From positions 1 through 7,539 of the forward strand of contig DDYY01000013.1 of the NCBI GenBank assembly GCA_002346225.1: a DNA stretch of 7,539 nt, in the 5' to 3' direction. Shown piece after piece: positions 1 through 5,119 of this stretch (position 1 is its first letter; every line of letters begins with the position of its first letter). Source of the stretch: Bacteroidetes bacterium UBA3022 (GTDB lineage: Bacteria; Bacteroidota; Bacteroidia; Chitinophagales; BACL12). The notes under the pieces are model-generated. The model had not been told where the DNA came from. It did not search any database and saw only the letters and a program-made list of their open reading frames with translations. Position numbers and translations under genes: made by a program.

Positions 1-11
1 TCTTCCGATCT
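1..11 (+). other. Illumina adapter remnant at contig edge
   Basis: The first 11 bases, TCTTCCGATCT, are identical to the 3' end shared by the standard Illumina read-1 and read-2 adapters. Genomic sequence most likely starts at base 12, where the reading frame of the formate dehydrogenase continues with family-like residues (GKTTIVIDPRRTELA). The three codons read from the adapter (F-R-S) should not be counted as protein. The match is exact and lies at the very edge, so chance is unlikely. Confidence 0.9.
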
Positions 12-1502
12 GGTAAGACTACTATTGTCATCGATCCGCGAAGAACCGAACTGGCCAAATACGCCACCTATCATTTACCCCTTCGCCCCGGAACGAATGT
101 GGCGATGTTGAATATGTTCCTGTACTATATAATCAGCGAAGGAGCAGAAGACAGTCGTTTCATTGCCGACAGAACAGAAGGCTATGATGCCATGAAAGCA
201 GAAATCCTTTCGCTGGACATGGACGAAATGTCGCGCATTACCGGTGTAGACAAACAACTGGCGAAAGATGCCGCACTGGCTTATGCCCGGGCTAAGAATG
301 CCATGAGCTTCCACGGATTAGGCGTGACGGAACATTCGCAGGGAACCTTTACGGTCATGCTGATTGCCGACCTCGCTATGATAACAGGTAACATCGGCAG
401 AAGAGGTGTTGGAGTGAATCCGCTACGCGGACAAAACAATGTGCAGGGAGCAGCCGACATGGGTTGTCAGCCGCACCAGGGAGCAGGATACATGAGCTCC
501 TACGACCCGGAGATGAACAAGAAATACGAATTGCATTATGGTCGCTCCGTGCCGGTAGGTAAAGGATTGAAAATTCCGGAGATGTGGGACAGTGCCCTTG
601 AAGGCGGTTTGAAAGCGCTGTGGTTAATGGGTGAAGACGTGGTGCAGACAGACCCGAATACGCAAAGGGTGATGAAGGCACTCGATAATTTAGAATTGCT
701 GGTCATTCAGGAAATCTTCCACACCGAAACCACCAAGCATGCCGACGTAGTATTCCCTGCTGCCAGCTTCCTCGAAAAGAGCGGAACTTTTACAAATGGA
801 GAGCGGAGGATACAGCGTGTGAATGCAGTAGTAGAGCCTTTGCCCGGCACCAAACCTGACGGACAAATTATATGTGAAATAATGACCTATATGGGTTTTG
901 AACAACCGGATTATCATCCTTCATGGGTGCTGGAAGAAGTTTCGAAAATTGTTCCCTTCTTTGCCGGTGTGAAATGGGATGAGCTGGGAGAACAAGGCAA
1001 ACAATGGCCGGTACAACCCGATGGCACTGATACCAAGATTTTGCACCAGGAAGATTTCAAAAGAGGAAAAGGCAAGTTCCATTTCGAAAACTGGCGGGAA
1101 AGCGAAGAAGTGCTGGAACACGGAAAAGACTATCCGTATATCATCACCACCAACCGCGAACTGGAGCACTATAATTGCGGCACCATGACCAGGCGTACCA
1201 GAAATGTACAGATTCTGACAGAAGATGTTTTGATGATTCACCCCGACGACGCTGCCGCTAACCTCATTTCGGATGGTGATATGGTTTGTGTGGAAAGTCC
1301 GCGGGGCAAGGTAGACATCAAGGCAAGGGTAACGGACGAAGTAAGGCCGGGCGTTTTCAGCTCTACCTTCCACTTCCCGGAAATCATGCTGAACAACCTC
1401 ACCAGCGATGTGCACGACAGCGAAGCGATGTGTCCGGAGTATAAGGTAGTGGCTTGTCGCATCCGGAAGAGTAAGGGGAAGTATAAACACGCCAATGCAT
1501 AA
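12..1502 (+). CDS. fdhF: Formate dehydrogenase alpha subunit, molybdopterin type (5'-truncated)
   Basis: Catalytic subunit of a molybdenum/tungsten bis-MGD formate dehydrogenase, which interconverts formate and CO2. About 496 residues are visible in one open frame; the start is lost at the contig edge. A GTG at 99 is internal, because the frame is open and family-like upstream (VIDPRRTELAKYA). Family marks are the segment GLGVTEHSQGT, then LAMITGNIGRRGVG, then NPLRGQNNVQGAADMG; the Arg at 426-428 corresponds to catalytic Arg333 of E. coli FdhF. The C-terminal molydopterin-dinucleotide-binding domain covers roughly 1130-1480 (YPYIITTNRELEHYNCGTMTRR). Compared with the 715-residue E. coli enzyme, about 200 or more N-terminal residues are missing, including the 4Fe-4S site and the Sec/Cys metal ligand. 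Sec versus Cys type, and NAD-linked versus other electron partners, therefore cannot be decided. No partner subunit or fdhD lies downstream, and a terminator follows at once. The family is clear; the physiological direction is not. Confidence 0.93.
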   Translation, partial: GKTTIVIDPRRTELAKYATYHLPLRPGTNVAMLNMFLYYIISEGAEDSRFIADRTEGYDAMKAEILSLDMDEMSRITGVDKQLAKDAALAYARAKNAMSFHGLGVTEHSQGTFTVMLIADLAMITGNIGRRGVGVNPLRGQNNVQGAADMGCQPHQGAGYMSSYDPEMNKKYELHYGRSVPVGKGLKIPEMWDSALEGGLKALWLMGEDVVQTDPNTQRVMKALDNLELLVIQEIFHTETTKHADVVFPAASFLEKSGTFTNGERRIQRVNAVVEPLPGTKPDGQIICEIMTYMGFEQPDYHPSWVLEEVSKIVPFFAGVKWDELGEQGKQWPVQPDGTDTKILHQEDFKRGKGKFHFENWRESEEVLEHGKDYPYIITTNRELEHYNCGTMTRRTRNVQILTEDVLMIHPDDAAANLISDGDMVCVESPRGKVDIKARVTDEVRPGVFSSTFHFPEIMLNNLTSDVHDSEAMCPEYKVVACRIRKSKGKYKHANA

Positions 1503-1506
1503 AAAT

Positions 1507-1535
1507 AAAAGGCGACAGAATCTGTCGCCTTTTTT
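1507..1535. terminator. Bidirectional intrinsic terminator
   Basis: Stem GGCGACAG (1511-1518), loop AAT, and its exact complement (1522-1529), followed by six T on the plus strand and preceded by four A, which read as T on the minus strand. It lies 5 bases after the formate dehydrogenase stop and about 20 bases past the end of the converging gene, so it can stop transcription from both sides. Confidence 0.85.
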
Positions 1536-1555
1536 CATATCTAATATCCTGAAGG

Positions 1556-1972
1556 TTATTTTCCCCTTCCCAGCATCCATCCCACCACTCCGCCGGTAAC
1601 GCCCAGCATTACAGCCGTTACAAATGGATCTACTAAGGCGGCTGTCAGGTCCATGGTGTTGGTTGTTCCAAAGGCAATCATATCATATCCAAAGCCGATA
1701 ATTAGGCCAATCATGGCTCCTGCCTGCAAGCCTGCGCCAAAAGTTTTGATGTTCGCCCATTTACCGAAAATATACACCAGCAAGTAGGCTAAAAAAACAT
1801 TTCCGGCTACAAGTGCCCACCAGACCATGTCATCGGTCTTTGCGACATTTTCGGCTGTGCCCATGTGGGCTTCAAAGAAAGAACCAAGTGCCAGGGCATA
1901 TAAAATATACCCCATCAAAAAGGAGACTACTGTACCTGCCAGCGTCGCCAGGATTCGTTGTTGAGCATTCAT
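1556..1972 (-). CDS. Four-helix integral membrane protein of unknown function
   Basis: 138 residues, very hydrophobic, with four predicted membrane helices at about residues 7-30, 49-70, 79-101 and 113-134. Helices 3 and 4 are rich in small residues (GAGLQAGAMIGL, GVTGGVVG), which suggests close helix packing. Acidic and polar residues sit at helix ends (D48-D49, D97, D115). The protein starts MNAQQRILATLAG without a cleavable signal. I know similar unannotated small membrane proteins from Bacteroidota genomes but cannot name a characterised family; a loose resemblance to DUF1761-type proteins is possible. It is transcribed away from the YtxH operon from a shared intergenic region and ends at the bidirectional terminator, so it is monocistronic. 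There is no clear Shine-Dalgarno before the ATG at 1972, which is normal in this phylum. Confidence 0.8.
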   Translation of the reverse strand: MNAQQRILATLAGTVVSFLMGYILYALALGSFFEAHMGTAENVAKTDDMVWWALVAGNVFLAYLLVYIFGKWANIKTFGAGLQAGAMIGLIIGFGYDMIAFGTTNTMDLTAALVDPFVTAVMLGVTGGVVGWMLGRGK

Positions 1973-1993
1973 ATGATTGGTTTTAGGTGTATA

Positions 1994-2022
1994 CTAAGTT
2001 ATAAAAATTCTTAATTATCAAA
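1994..2022 (-). promoter_or_regulatory. Possible Bacteroidota-type promoter for the four-helix protein
   Basis: Read on the minus strand, TTTG (2022-2019) is followed after 17 bases by TAACTTAG (2001-1994), one mismatch from the Bacteroidota -7 consensus TAnnTTTG. The spacing is a little short for that promoter class. The -7 element lies about 22 bases before the ATG at 1972. The palindrome GTATAC occurs on both sides, at 1989-1994 and 2028-2033. This is a pattern match only. Confidence 0.35.
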
Positions 2023-2220
2023 CACTGGTATACAGTTAGTTACGCACACACATTGAAAAAGAAGCCCGTTATCATGCTTCCCCTCATTGTTTATTTCGAT
2101 GCGCAGCACAACAAATGATTGTTTTGGTGTATTAACATCAGTCAGTCGAACTATTGATAACAGTCGGACAAATGCTCACACTATTTCCGTACATTTAAGG
2201 AGAACCAAAAGTTCACGATT

Positions 2221-2451
2221 ATGAGAACTACATTAAAAGTTGCCATTGGTGTCGTAGCTGGAGTTGCTACCGGCGCAGTGCTCGGGGTATTGTTTGCACC
2301 CGATAAAGGAAAAGAAACAAGAAGAAAAATTATTGAAAAAGAAAAAGACCTTGTAAAAAACCTCAAGGATAAAATGGATGAAGCTGGCGCTATGGTTGCC
2401 GATATCAAAGCAGATGTGCGGCGACATGCAGACAGGATTTATCACAACTAG
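2221..2451 (+). CDS. YtxH-like membrane-anchored small protein
   Basis: 76 residues. Residues 5-26 form a Gly/Ala/Val-rich membrane helix (VAIGVVAGVATGAVLGVLFA). It is followed directly by the signature LFAPDKGKETRRKI (24-37), typical of the YtxH family (often labelled gas-vesicle or general-stress protein), then a charged, probably coiled helical tail. Members are membrane-tethered and often stress-linked; the molecular role is not known. First gene of a three-gene operon, with 36 bases to the next. A purine-rich AAGGAGA (2197-2203) precedes the ATG but ends 17 bases upstream, long for a Shine-Dalgarno site; no in-frame start lies nearer to it. The gas-vesicle label should not be taken literally, since no gvp genes are present here. 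Confidence 0.88.
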   Translation: MRTTLKVAIGVVAGVATGAVLGVLFAPDKGKETRRKIIEKEKDLVKNLKDKMDEAGAMVADIKADVRRHADRIYHN

Positions 2452-2487
2452 TTGTTCCACAACAGCAATTAGCAGTAATAAAAACGA

Positions 2488-2889
2488 ATGTCAGATATAT
2501 CATCCCATGCCGGTCGGATTGTCCAACACTTAAAGGAATACGCCGACGTAAAGCTTGAATTGTTCAAACTGGAAGCCATTGAGCGGAATGCTAAAATTGC
2601 TTCCGGTGCCATAGTGGCAGTTATAATAGGTATTGCAGGAATTTTCTTTCTGCTGATGCTGAGTGTAGCTGCCGCTTTTTGGTTAGGCGAAATTTTGGGT
2701 GCCTGGCACCGGGGATTTTTAGCCGTCAGCAGCTTTTACCTGCTGCTGGGCATTTTGGGTTATGTATTCAGAAAGTCATGGATATTCCGACCGGTTACCA
2801 ATGCAGTAATCGATAATTTTATAGAAGAACAGGAAGATGAAAAAAATGAGCAGCCTTCAGCGCCTGCAGCAACGGAAACAAGCGCTTAA
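2488..2889 (+). CDS. Phage holin superfamily III / YqjE-like membrane protein
   Basis: 133 residues. The N-terminal amphipathic helix (about 1-35, HLKEYADVKLELFKLEAIERNAKIASG) leads into two membrane helices at about 37-66 and 76-95, then a basic stop (FRKSWIFRP) and an acidic, Pro/Ala-rich tail (EEQEDEKNEQPSAPAA). This layout is that of the YqjE / Actinobacteriophage-holin-III family, which is widespread in bacterial chromosomes and not evidence of a phage. E. coli yqjE sits with yqjD (a C-tail-anchored, ribosome-associated protein) and yqjK; here the upstream neighbour is a YtxH protein and the downstream gene overlaps by 53 bases. The acidic tail is encoded by the stretch shared with the next gene. 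A membrane-organising or stress role is inferred from context only. Confidence 0.82.
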   Translation: MSDISSHAGRIVQHLKEYADVKLELFKLEAIERNAKIASGAIVAVIIGIAGIFFLLMLSVAAAFWLGEILGAWHRGFLAVSSFYLLLGILGYVFRKSWIFRPVTNAVIDNFIEEQEDEKNEQPSAPAATETSA

Positions 2890-3190
2890 GCAACGCGAGG
2901 CCTACCTGGAAGCTGCCCTGGAAGAGGACTGGGCGGATATGCAGGAAGGTATTCAGAGCGGTCGCTTCCTGCGGGATGCAGCCCGGTCATTTATATTGCG
3001 CCGCATCTATTCCCGCGAGAAGGCAGGCGATGCATTTATTGCCACAGCAGGACGTGTAGCCATAGAACTGGCTGAAAAAGCAGAGGCCTTGTTCATCAGT
3101 ACGCTGGAAAAATTAATCCAAAAAATCACTCAAAAAGTGGAAAGCTGGTTCTCCGGAAAGGAGGAAACAGAAGAAGAAGAGGAAGCCTAA
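2837..3190 (+). CDS. Small charged helical protein, third gene of the YtxH-holin operon
   Basis: 117 residues, not a recognised domain. It has no membrane helix and is almost wholly predicted alpha-helical: residues 1-35 are Gln/Arg/Glu-rich (LQRLQQRKQALKQREAYLE), a middle part contains SGRFLRDAARSFILRRIYSRE, a long amphipathic helix follows at about 64-106, and the tail is a run of Glu (EETEEEEEA). The start at 2837 overlaps the preceding gene by 53 bases and has AGGAAG right before it; an ATG at 2846 (MSSLQRL) is a possible alternative. Overlap and strand imply translational coupling. By position and character it parallels YqjK of the enterobacterial yqjDEK operon, but I see no sequence proof of homology. 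It is probably a peripheral partner of the two membrane proteins. Confidence 0.75.
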   Translation: MKKMSSLQRLQQRKQALKQREAYLEAALEEDWADMQEGIQSGRFLRDAARSFILRRIYSREKAGDAFIATAGRVAIELAEKAEALFISTLEKLIQKITQKVESWFSGKEETEEEEEA

Positions 3191-3468
3191 CGCTGCATCT
3201 CACTAAGCCAGGGCAACCGCCCGATTAGGAATTGCCATTATTTTACGGTCAGGTATGCAATTGGTATGGCAGGACTATACATATGCATATATTTTAATTG
3301 CGTTGATGCTGCACCCTAACCGTCACATCTGAGTAAGATCTACTTCTAAAAACAGCCGCCACAAGCAATTATGAGCGAAAAGATGATGCTATAAAGAATA
3401 TTCCTATATTTAACCACTCAGCATGGCAGAAGCCACAGAGAAAAAATACCTGATACAACCCAACATCT
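3191..3468. other. Intergenic region, no gene recognised
   Basis: No convincing open frame on either strand. There is a short GGGC-AACC-GCCC hairpin near 3215 without a T-run, so it is not a good terminator; a perfect 10-base palindrome ATATGCATAT at 3281-3290; and two near matches to the Bacteroidota -7 element, TATATTTT (3288-3295) and TATATTTA (3405-3412). The latter would give a leader of about 50 bases to the ATG at 3469. An in-frame ATG at 3423 exists, but the residues after it do not look like protein. Confidence 0.5.
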
Positions 3469-3848
3469 ATGCAACCACTACGTACCCTATTGCGCTCGCT
3501 TGGTCTTTGCCTGCTGGTAGGACTTCCATTTCTTTCTCATGCGCAGGCCAAGCTGAATTTGGGAGATGCTTACCTGGTAATGGAGGGAGCAGTGTTTTAC
3601 CCGTTTATCTCACGGTAGACAATACAGCGACTGATGCTATCCTCCACAGTGGAAGCGGACATATCATCACCAGTGCAGAACATCAGAATATTAAATGGTT
3701 TATAGGAGCTGCAACGGGTAATTATATGTTTCCCATTGGCAAAGGCGCCAGTTTTATTCCTTTCACTTTCGATATTACCGTACCCGGATCATCCGATGGC
3801 AGCGTCAGCGTTTCCTCCTGGTACTCCCCTACCAATATCCCGGGGTAG
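3469..3848 (+). pseudogene. Decayed exported protein gene: signal peptide, frameshift, missing 3' part
   Basis: From the ATG at 3469 a clear signal peptide is read (MQPLRTLLRSLGLCLLVGLP, then FLSHAQA as cleavage site), followed by KLNLGDAYLV; that frame then stops at 3616. The residues that normally follow in Bacteroidota exported proteins (NGGSSVLPVYLTVDN, IKWFIGAATGNYMFPIGKG, FIPFTFDITV) lie in the other frame, from 3579 to the TAG at 3846-3848. One extra A in GTAA at 3577-3580 would restore LVNGGSSVLP, so a single-base loss is the simplest cause. Relatives are usually several hundred residues long and end in a T9SS sorting domain; here the second frame ends after SSWYSPTNIPG, so the 3' part is gone as well. 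A frame in this region opening at ATG 3423 is an artefact up to about 3579. Alternatives are a sequencing or assembly error for the frameshift, or a chimeric join for the truncation. Confidence 0.7.
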
Positions 3849-4174
3849 TGAGCACTATCACACCTACCACTGCCCAAAGCTATATGCAGGCTTACGTGAA
3901 CAGCGCGGCACCCCTGAATGCTATACCGGAAGCCATCATTGTAGAGGCCGATCAGCTGGACGCCTTGAACAAAATTGCGCGCCAGTGCACAAACATTAAA
4001 ACTTACCGCATGTATTTTGGAAAAGATGAAGCAGGAAAAGCTGTGTCTGTAATTGTCGGTGTAAACGCCGATGGTACTGATATGTCTATTCCCATTTACT
4101 GCACCACAAGGGCTACCGATAATCTCTGTCCTCCTATGTGTGATGCAGCAAGTCCTATCATGCCTACAGAGTAA
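3848..4174 (+). CDS. Uncharacterised 108-residue protein with C-terminal CPPMC motif
   Basis: Starts with GTG whose G is the last base of the preceding TAG stop (TAGTG), which allows reinitiation by the same ribosome. The start is set by the open frame having family-like residues from TITPTTAQSYMQAY on; the next ATG is at 3884. Residues 1-50 look helical (TAQSYMQAYVNSA, VEADQLDALNKIARQC). Residues 52-82 look like an alternating beta pattern (TYRMYFGKDEAGKAVSVIVG, then VNADGTDM). The tail holds four Cys overall (47, 85, 94, 98) with CPPMC at 94-98. There is no signal peptide or membrane helix. Similar short proteins of unknown role occur in Bacteroidota, but I cannot name a family or function. 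It ends at a strong terminator. No convincing Shine-Dalgarno is present, only GGGG just upstream. Its own original promoter and start may have been lost with the upstream deletion. Confidence 0.7.
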   Translation: MSTITPTTAQSYMQAYVNSAAPLNAIPEAIIVEADQLDALNKIARQCTNIKTYRMYFGKDEAGKAVSVIVGVNADGTDMSIPIYCTTRATDNLCPPMCDAASPIMPTE

Positions 4175-4197
4175 ATATTAGAACTTTATCAAATAAC

Positions 4198-4229
4198 AAA
4201 AAAGGGAAAGCGTTTGCTTTCCCTTTTTT
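4198..4229. terminator. Strong bidirectional intrinsic terminator
   Basis: A 14-base-pair stem: AAAAAAGGGAAAGC (4198-4211), loop GTTT, and its exact complement ending in six T (4216-4229). It is symmetrical in function: T-run on the plus strand for the 108-residue gene, and T-run on the minus strand for the rhodopsin gene that ends at 4246. Confidence 0.9.
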
Positions 4230-4245
4230 ACTTGCAGAAGGAAAA

Positions 4246-4989
4246 TTAATTCTTGTCTTTAATGGCAAGCGCATAAATGACCAGGCCAAAACCAATTTTG
4301 TTGACGGCGTCACCTATGTTGTAAATTACATCCATGAAGCCTGCATCTACGCCCATATCCATTCCAAATAACCCACCTTTAGTTCCCAGAATGTAACCAA
4401 TTGGATAGATAGCCCAACCTACCAATACGAACCAACCAAGTGCTTTATTTGCCTGATTCACAGCGGGTGAGCTGTTCTTCGCCAATTTGGATACTTCTCC
4501 AAACCACACCAGGTATACAATGTAGAAGTAAGCAATACTGCTAATGAAACCCCAAACCCATGATTGCGTCTCAGCAGCATAAATGGCTTCACCAATATAA
4601 CCGGTAACAAGCATGAAGACTGAAGCGAAAATCAGTTTCCACAGCAAACCCATGCTAGCACCTGCTTTCTTGGTTATAAGATAGAATTCCACACACATAA
4701 GCGGCACTGTGAGGAGCCAGTCAACGTAGCGGAAAAAGGTAGGAGATGTCATGGTCTCCATATAGTGACCACGCATGTAATAATAATGAACTGCCGCAAT
4801 GAATGTAATCAAACCGGAAATAAGCAGGGAGGTTCTCCACTTGTCGCCTACTGTGCGCATTTCCAGCCAGAAAAATGCAGTTGCTGCCATCATAGCCATG
4901 GTGCCTACGAAAAAGGTAAAGGCTACAATTGAGTTTAAACTCGATGCGTTTTCAGGCGCAAAAAAATCGAATGCCATAGTGTTTTCCAT
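4246..4989 (-). CDS. Proteorhodopsin-type light-driven proton pump, green-type, predicted fenestrated
   Basis: Seven-helix retinal protein that exports protons in the light. 247 residues from ATG 4989 (MENTMAF); ATG 4977 is also possible. A longer in-frame start at 5073 is rejected because it lies upstream of the promoter. Numbered from MENT: His68 in AVHYYYMRG (PR His75); helix C RYVDWLLTVPLMCVE with Arg87, acceptor Asp90, Thr94, donor Glu101, which is the D-T-E motif of proton pumps; Met98 at the spectral tuning site (PR 105), as in green-absorbing flavobacterial pumps; Asp227 and Schiff-base Lys231 in YNIGDAVNKIGFG. Helix E reads SWVWGFISSIAYFYIVY; gap-free alignment with PR (AWPAF) puts Gly147 at PR Phe152 / xanthorhodopsin Gly156, the opening through which a carotenoid antenna contacts retinal. 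The D-E loop appears about three residues longer than in PR. blh lies just upstream on the same strand. Pump function is near certain; antenna use is inferred. Confidence 0.97.
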   Translation of the reverse strand: MENTMAFDFFAPENASSLNSIVAFTFFVGTMAMMAATAFFWLEMRTVGDKWRTSLLISGLITFIAAVHYYYMRGHYMETMTSPTFFRYVDWLLTVPLMCVEFYLITKKAGASMGLLWKLIFASVFMLVTGYIGEAIYAAETQSWVWGFISSIAYFYIVYLVWFGEVSKLAKNSSPAVNQANKALGWFVLVGWAIYPIGYILGTKGGLFGMDMGVDAGFMDVIYNIGDAVNKIGFGLVIYALAIKDKN

Positions 4990-5037
4990 AATTAATGTTT
5001 TATTGTATTCCGAAATTAATGTTTTATTGTATTCCGA
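4990..5037. repeat. Perfect 24-bp tandem duplication in the rhodopsin leader
   Basis: Two identical 24-base units lie head to tail at 4990-5013 and 5014-5037, the first abutting the ATG of the rhodopsin. Each unit contains, on the minus strand, TCGGAATACAATAAAACATT followed by AATT. The 24-base period keeps frame and is read as SEYNKTLI twice in the rejected long frame. It lies between the promoter and the start codon, so it duplicates the ribosome landing region of the mRNA leader. No Shine-Dalgarno is present in it; it is A-rich on the mRNA strand. Confidence 0.95.
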
Positions 5038-5061
5038 ACATAAAATATTCTTAAAGGTTGA

Positions 5062-5094
5062 CAAATATAGCAAATAATTTCATTTTCTATTAAA
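5062..5094 (-). promoter_or_regulatory. Rhodopsin promoter, Bacteroidota type
   Basis: On the minus strand TATATTTG (5069-5062) is a perfect match to the Bacteroidota -7 consensus TAnnTTTG. Twenty-one bases upstream is TTTA (5094-5091), one mismatch from the -33 element TTTG. Transcription would start near 5056, giving an AT-rich leader of about 65 bases that includes the tandem duplication. It lies in the gap between blh and the rhodopsin, so the rhodopsin can be expressed apart from blh. Confidence 0.7.
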
Positions 5095-5119
5095 TTGATT
5101 AAGAAAAGATTAATCAATT
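5093..5119. repeat. 10-bp inverted repeat over the blh stop codon
   Basis: AATTGATTAA (5093-5102), seven-base spacer GAAAAGA, then the exact complement TTAATCAATT (5110-5119). The right arm contains the TGA stop of blh, and the left arm overlaps the proposed -33 element of the rhodopsin promoter. In RNA it would form an AT-rich hairpin followed by TTAATAG on the minus strand, too poor in T and in GC to be a convincing terminator. It could be an operator or a weak attenuator between the two genes. Confidence 0.6.

Noticed and set aside
921..1580. Long minus-strand open frame of 219 codons opposite the formate dehydrogenase
   Set aside because: It is antisense to a well-conserved enzyme, has no recognisable domain, and its composition is what codon bias on the other strand would produce; it also crosses the terminator.
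2221..2451. Gas vesicle cluster
   Set aside because: The YtxH family often carries a gas-vesicle label, but there is no GvpA-like or other gvp gene in the window.
2488..2889. Evidence of a prophage from the holin-like gene
   Set aside because: This holin superfamily III / YqjE type is a common chromosomal membrane protein; no lysin, tail, integrase or terminase gene is present.
3423..3579. Protein start at ATG 3423 for the exported gene
   Set aside because: The residues read from it up to about 3579 look like an out-of-frame shadow, while the overlapping frame from 3469 gives a clear signal peptide with an AQA cleavage site.
3736..3999. Plus-strand frame bridging the remnant and the small gene
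   Set aside because: It was tested as a possible continuation of the exported protein, but the residues (Cys/His/Arg-rich, no pattern) do not match such proteins; it is a shadow frame.
4246..4989. Sodium or chloride pump rhodopsin
   Set aside because: Helix C carries D-T-E, not the N-D-Q of sodium pumps or the N-T-Q of chloride pumps.
4990..5073. N-terminal extension of the rhodopsin from a start at 5073
   Set aside because: It would be translated from DNA lying upstream of or within the perfect TATATTTG promoter element, and the extension (two copies of SEYNKTLI) comes from the tandem duplication; rhodopsins of this type begin close to MENTMAF.
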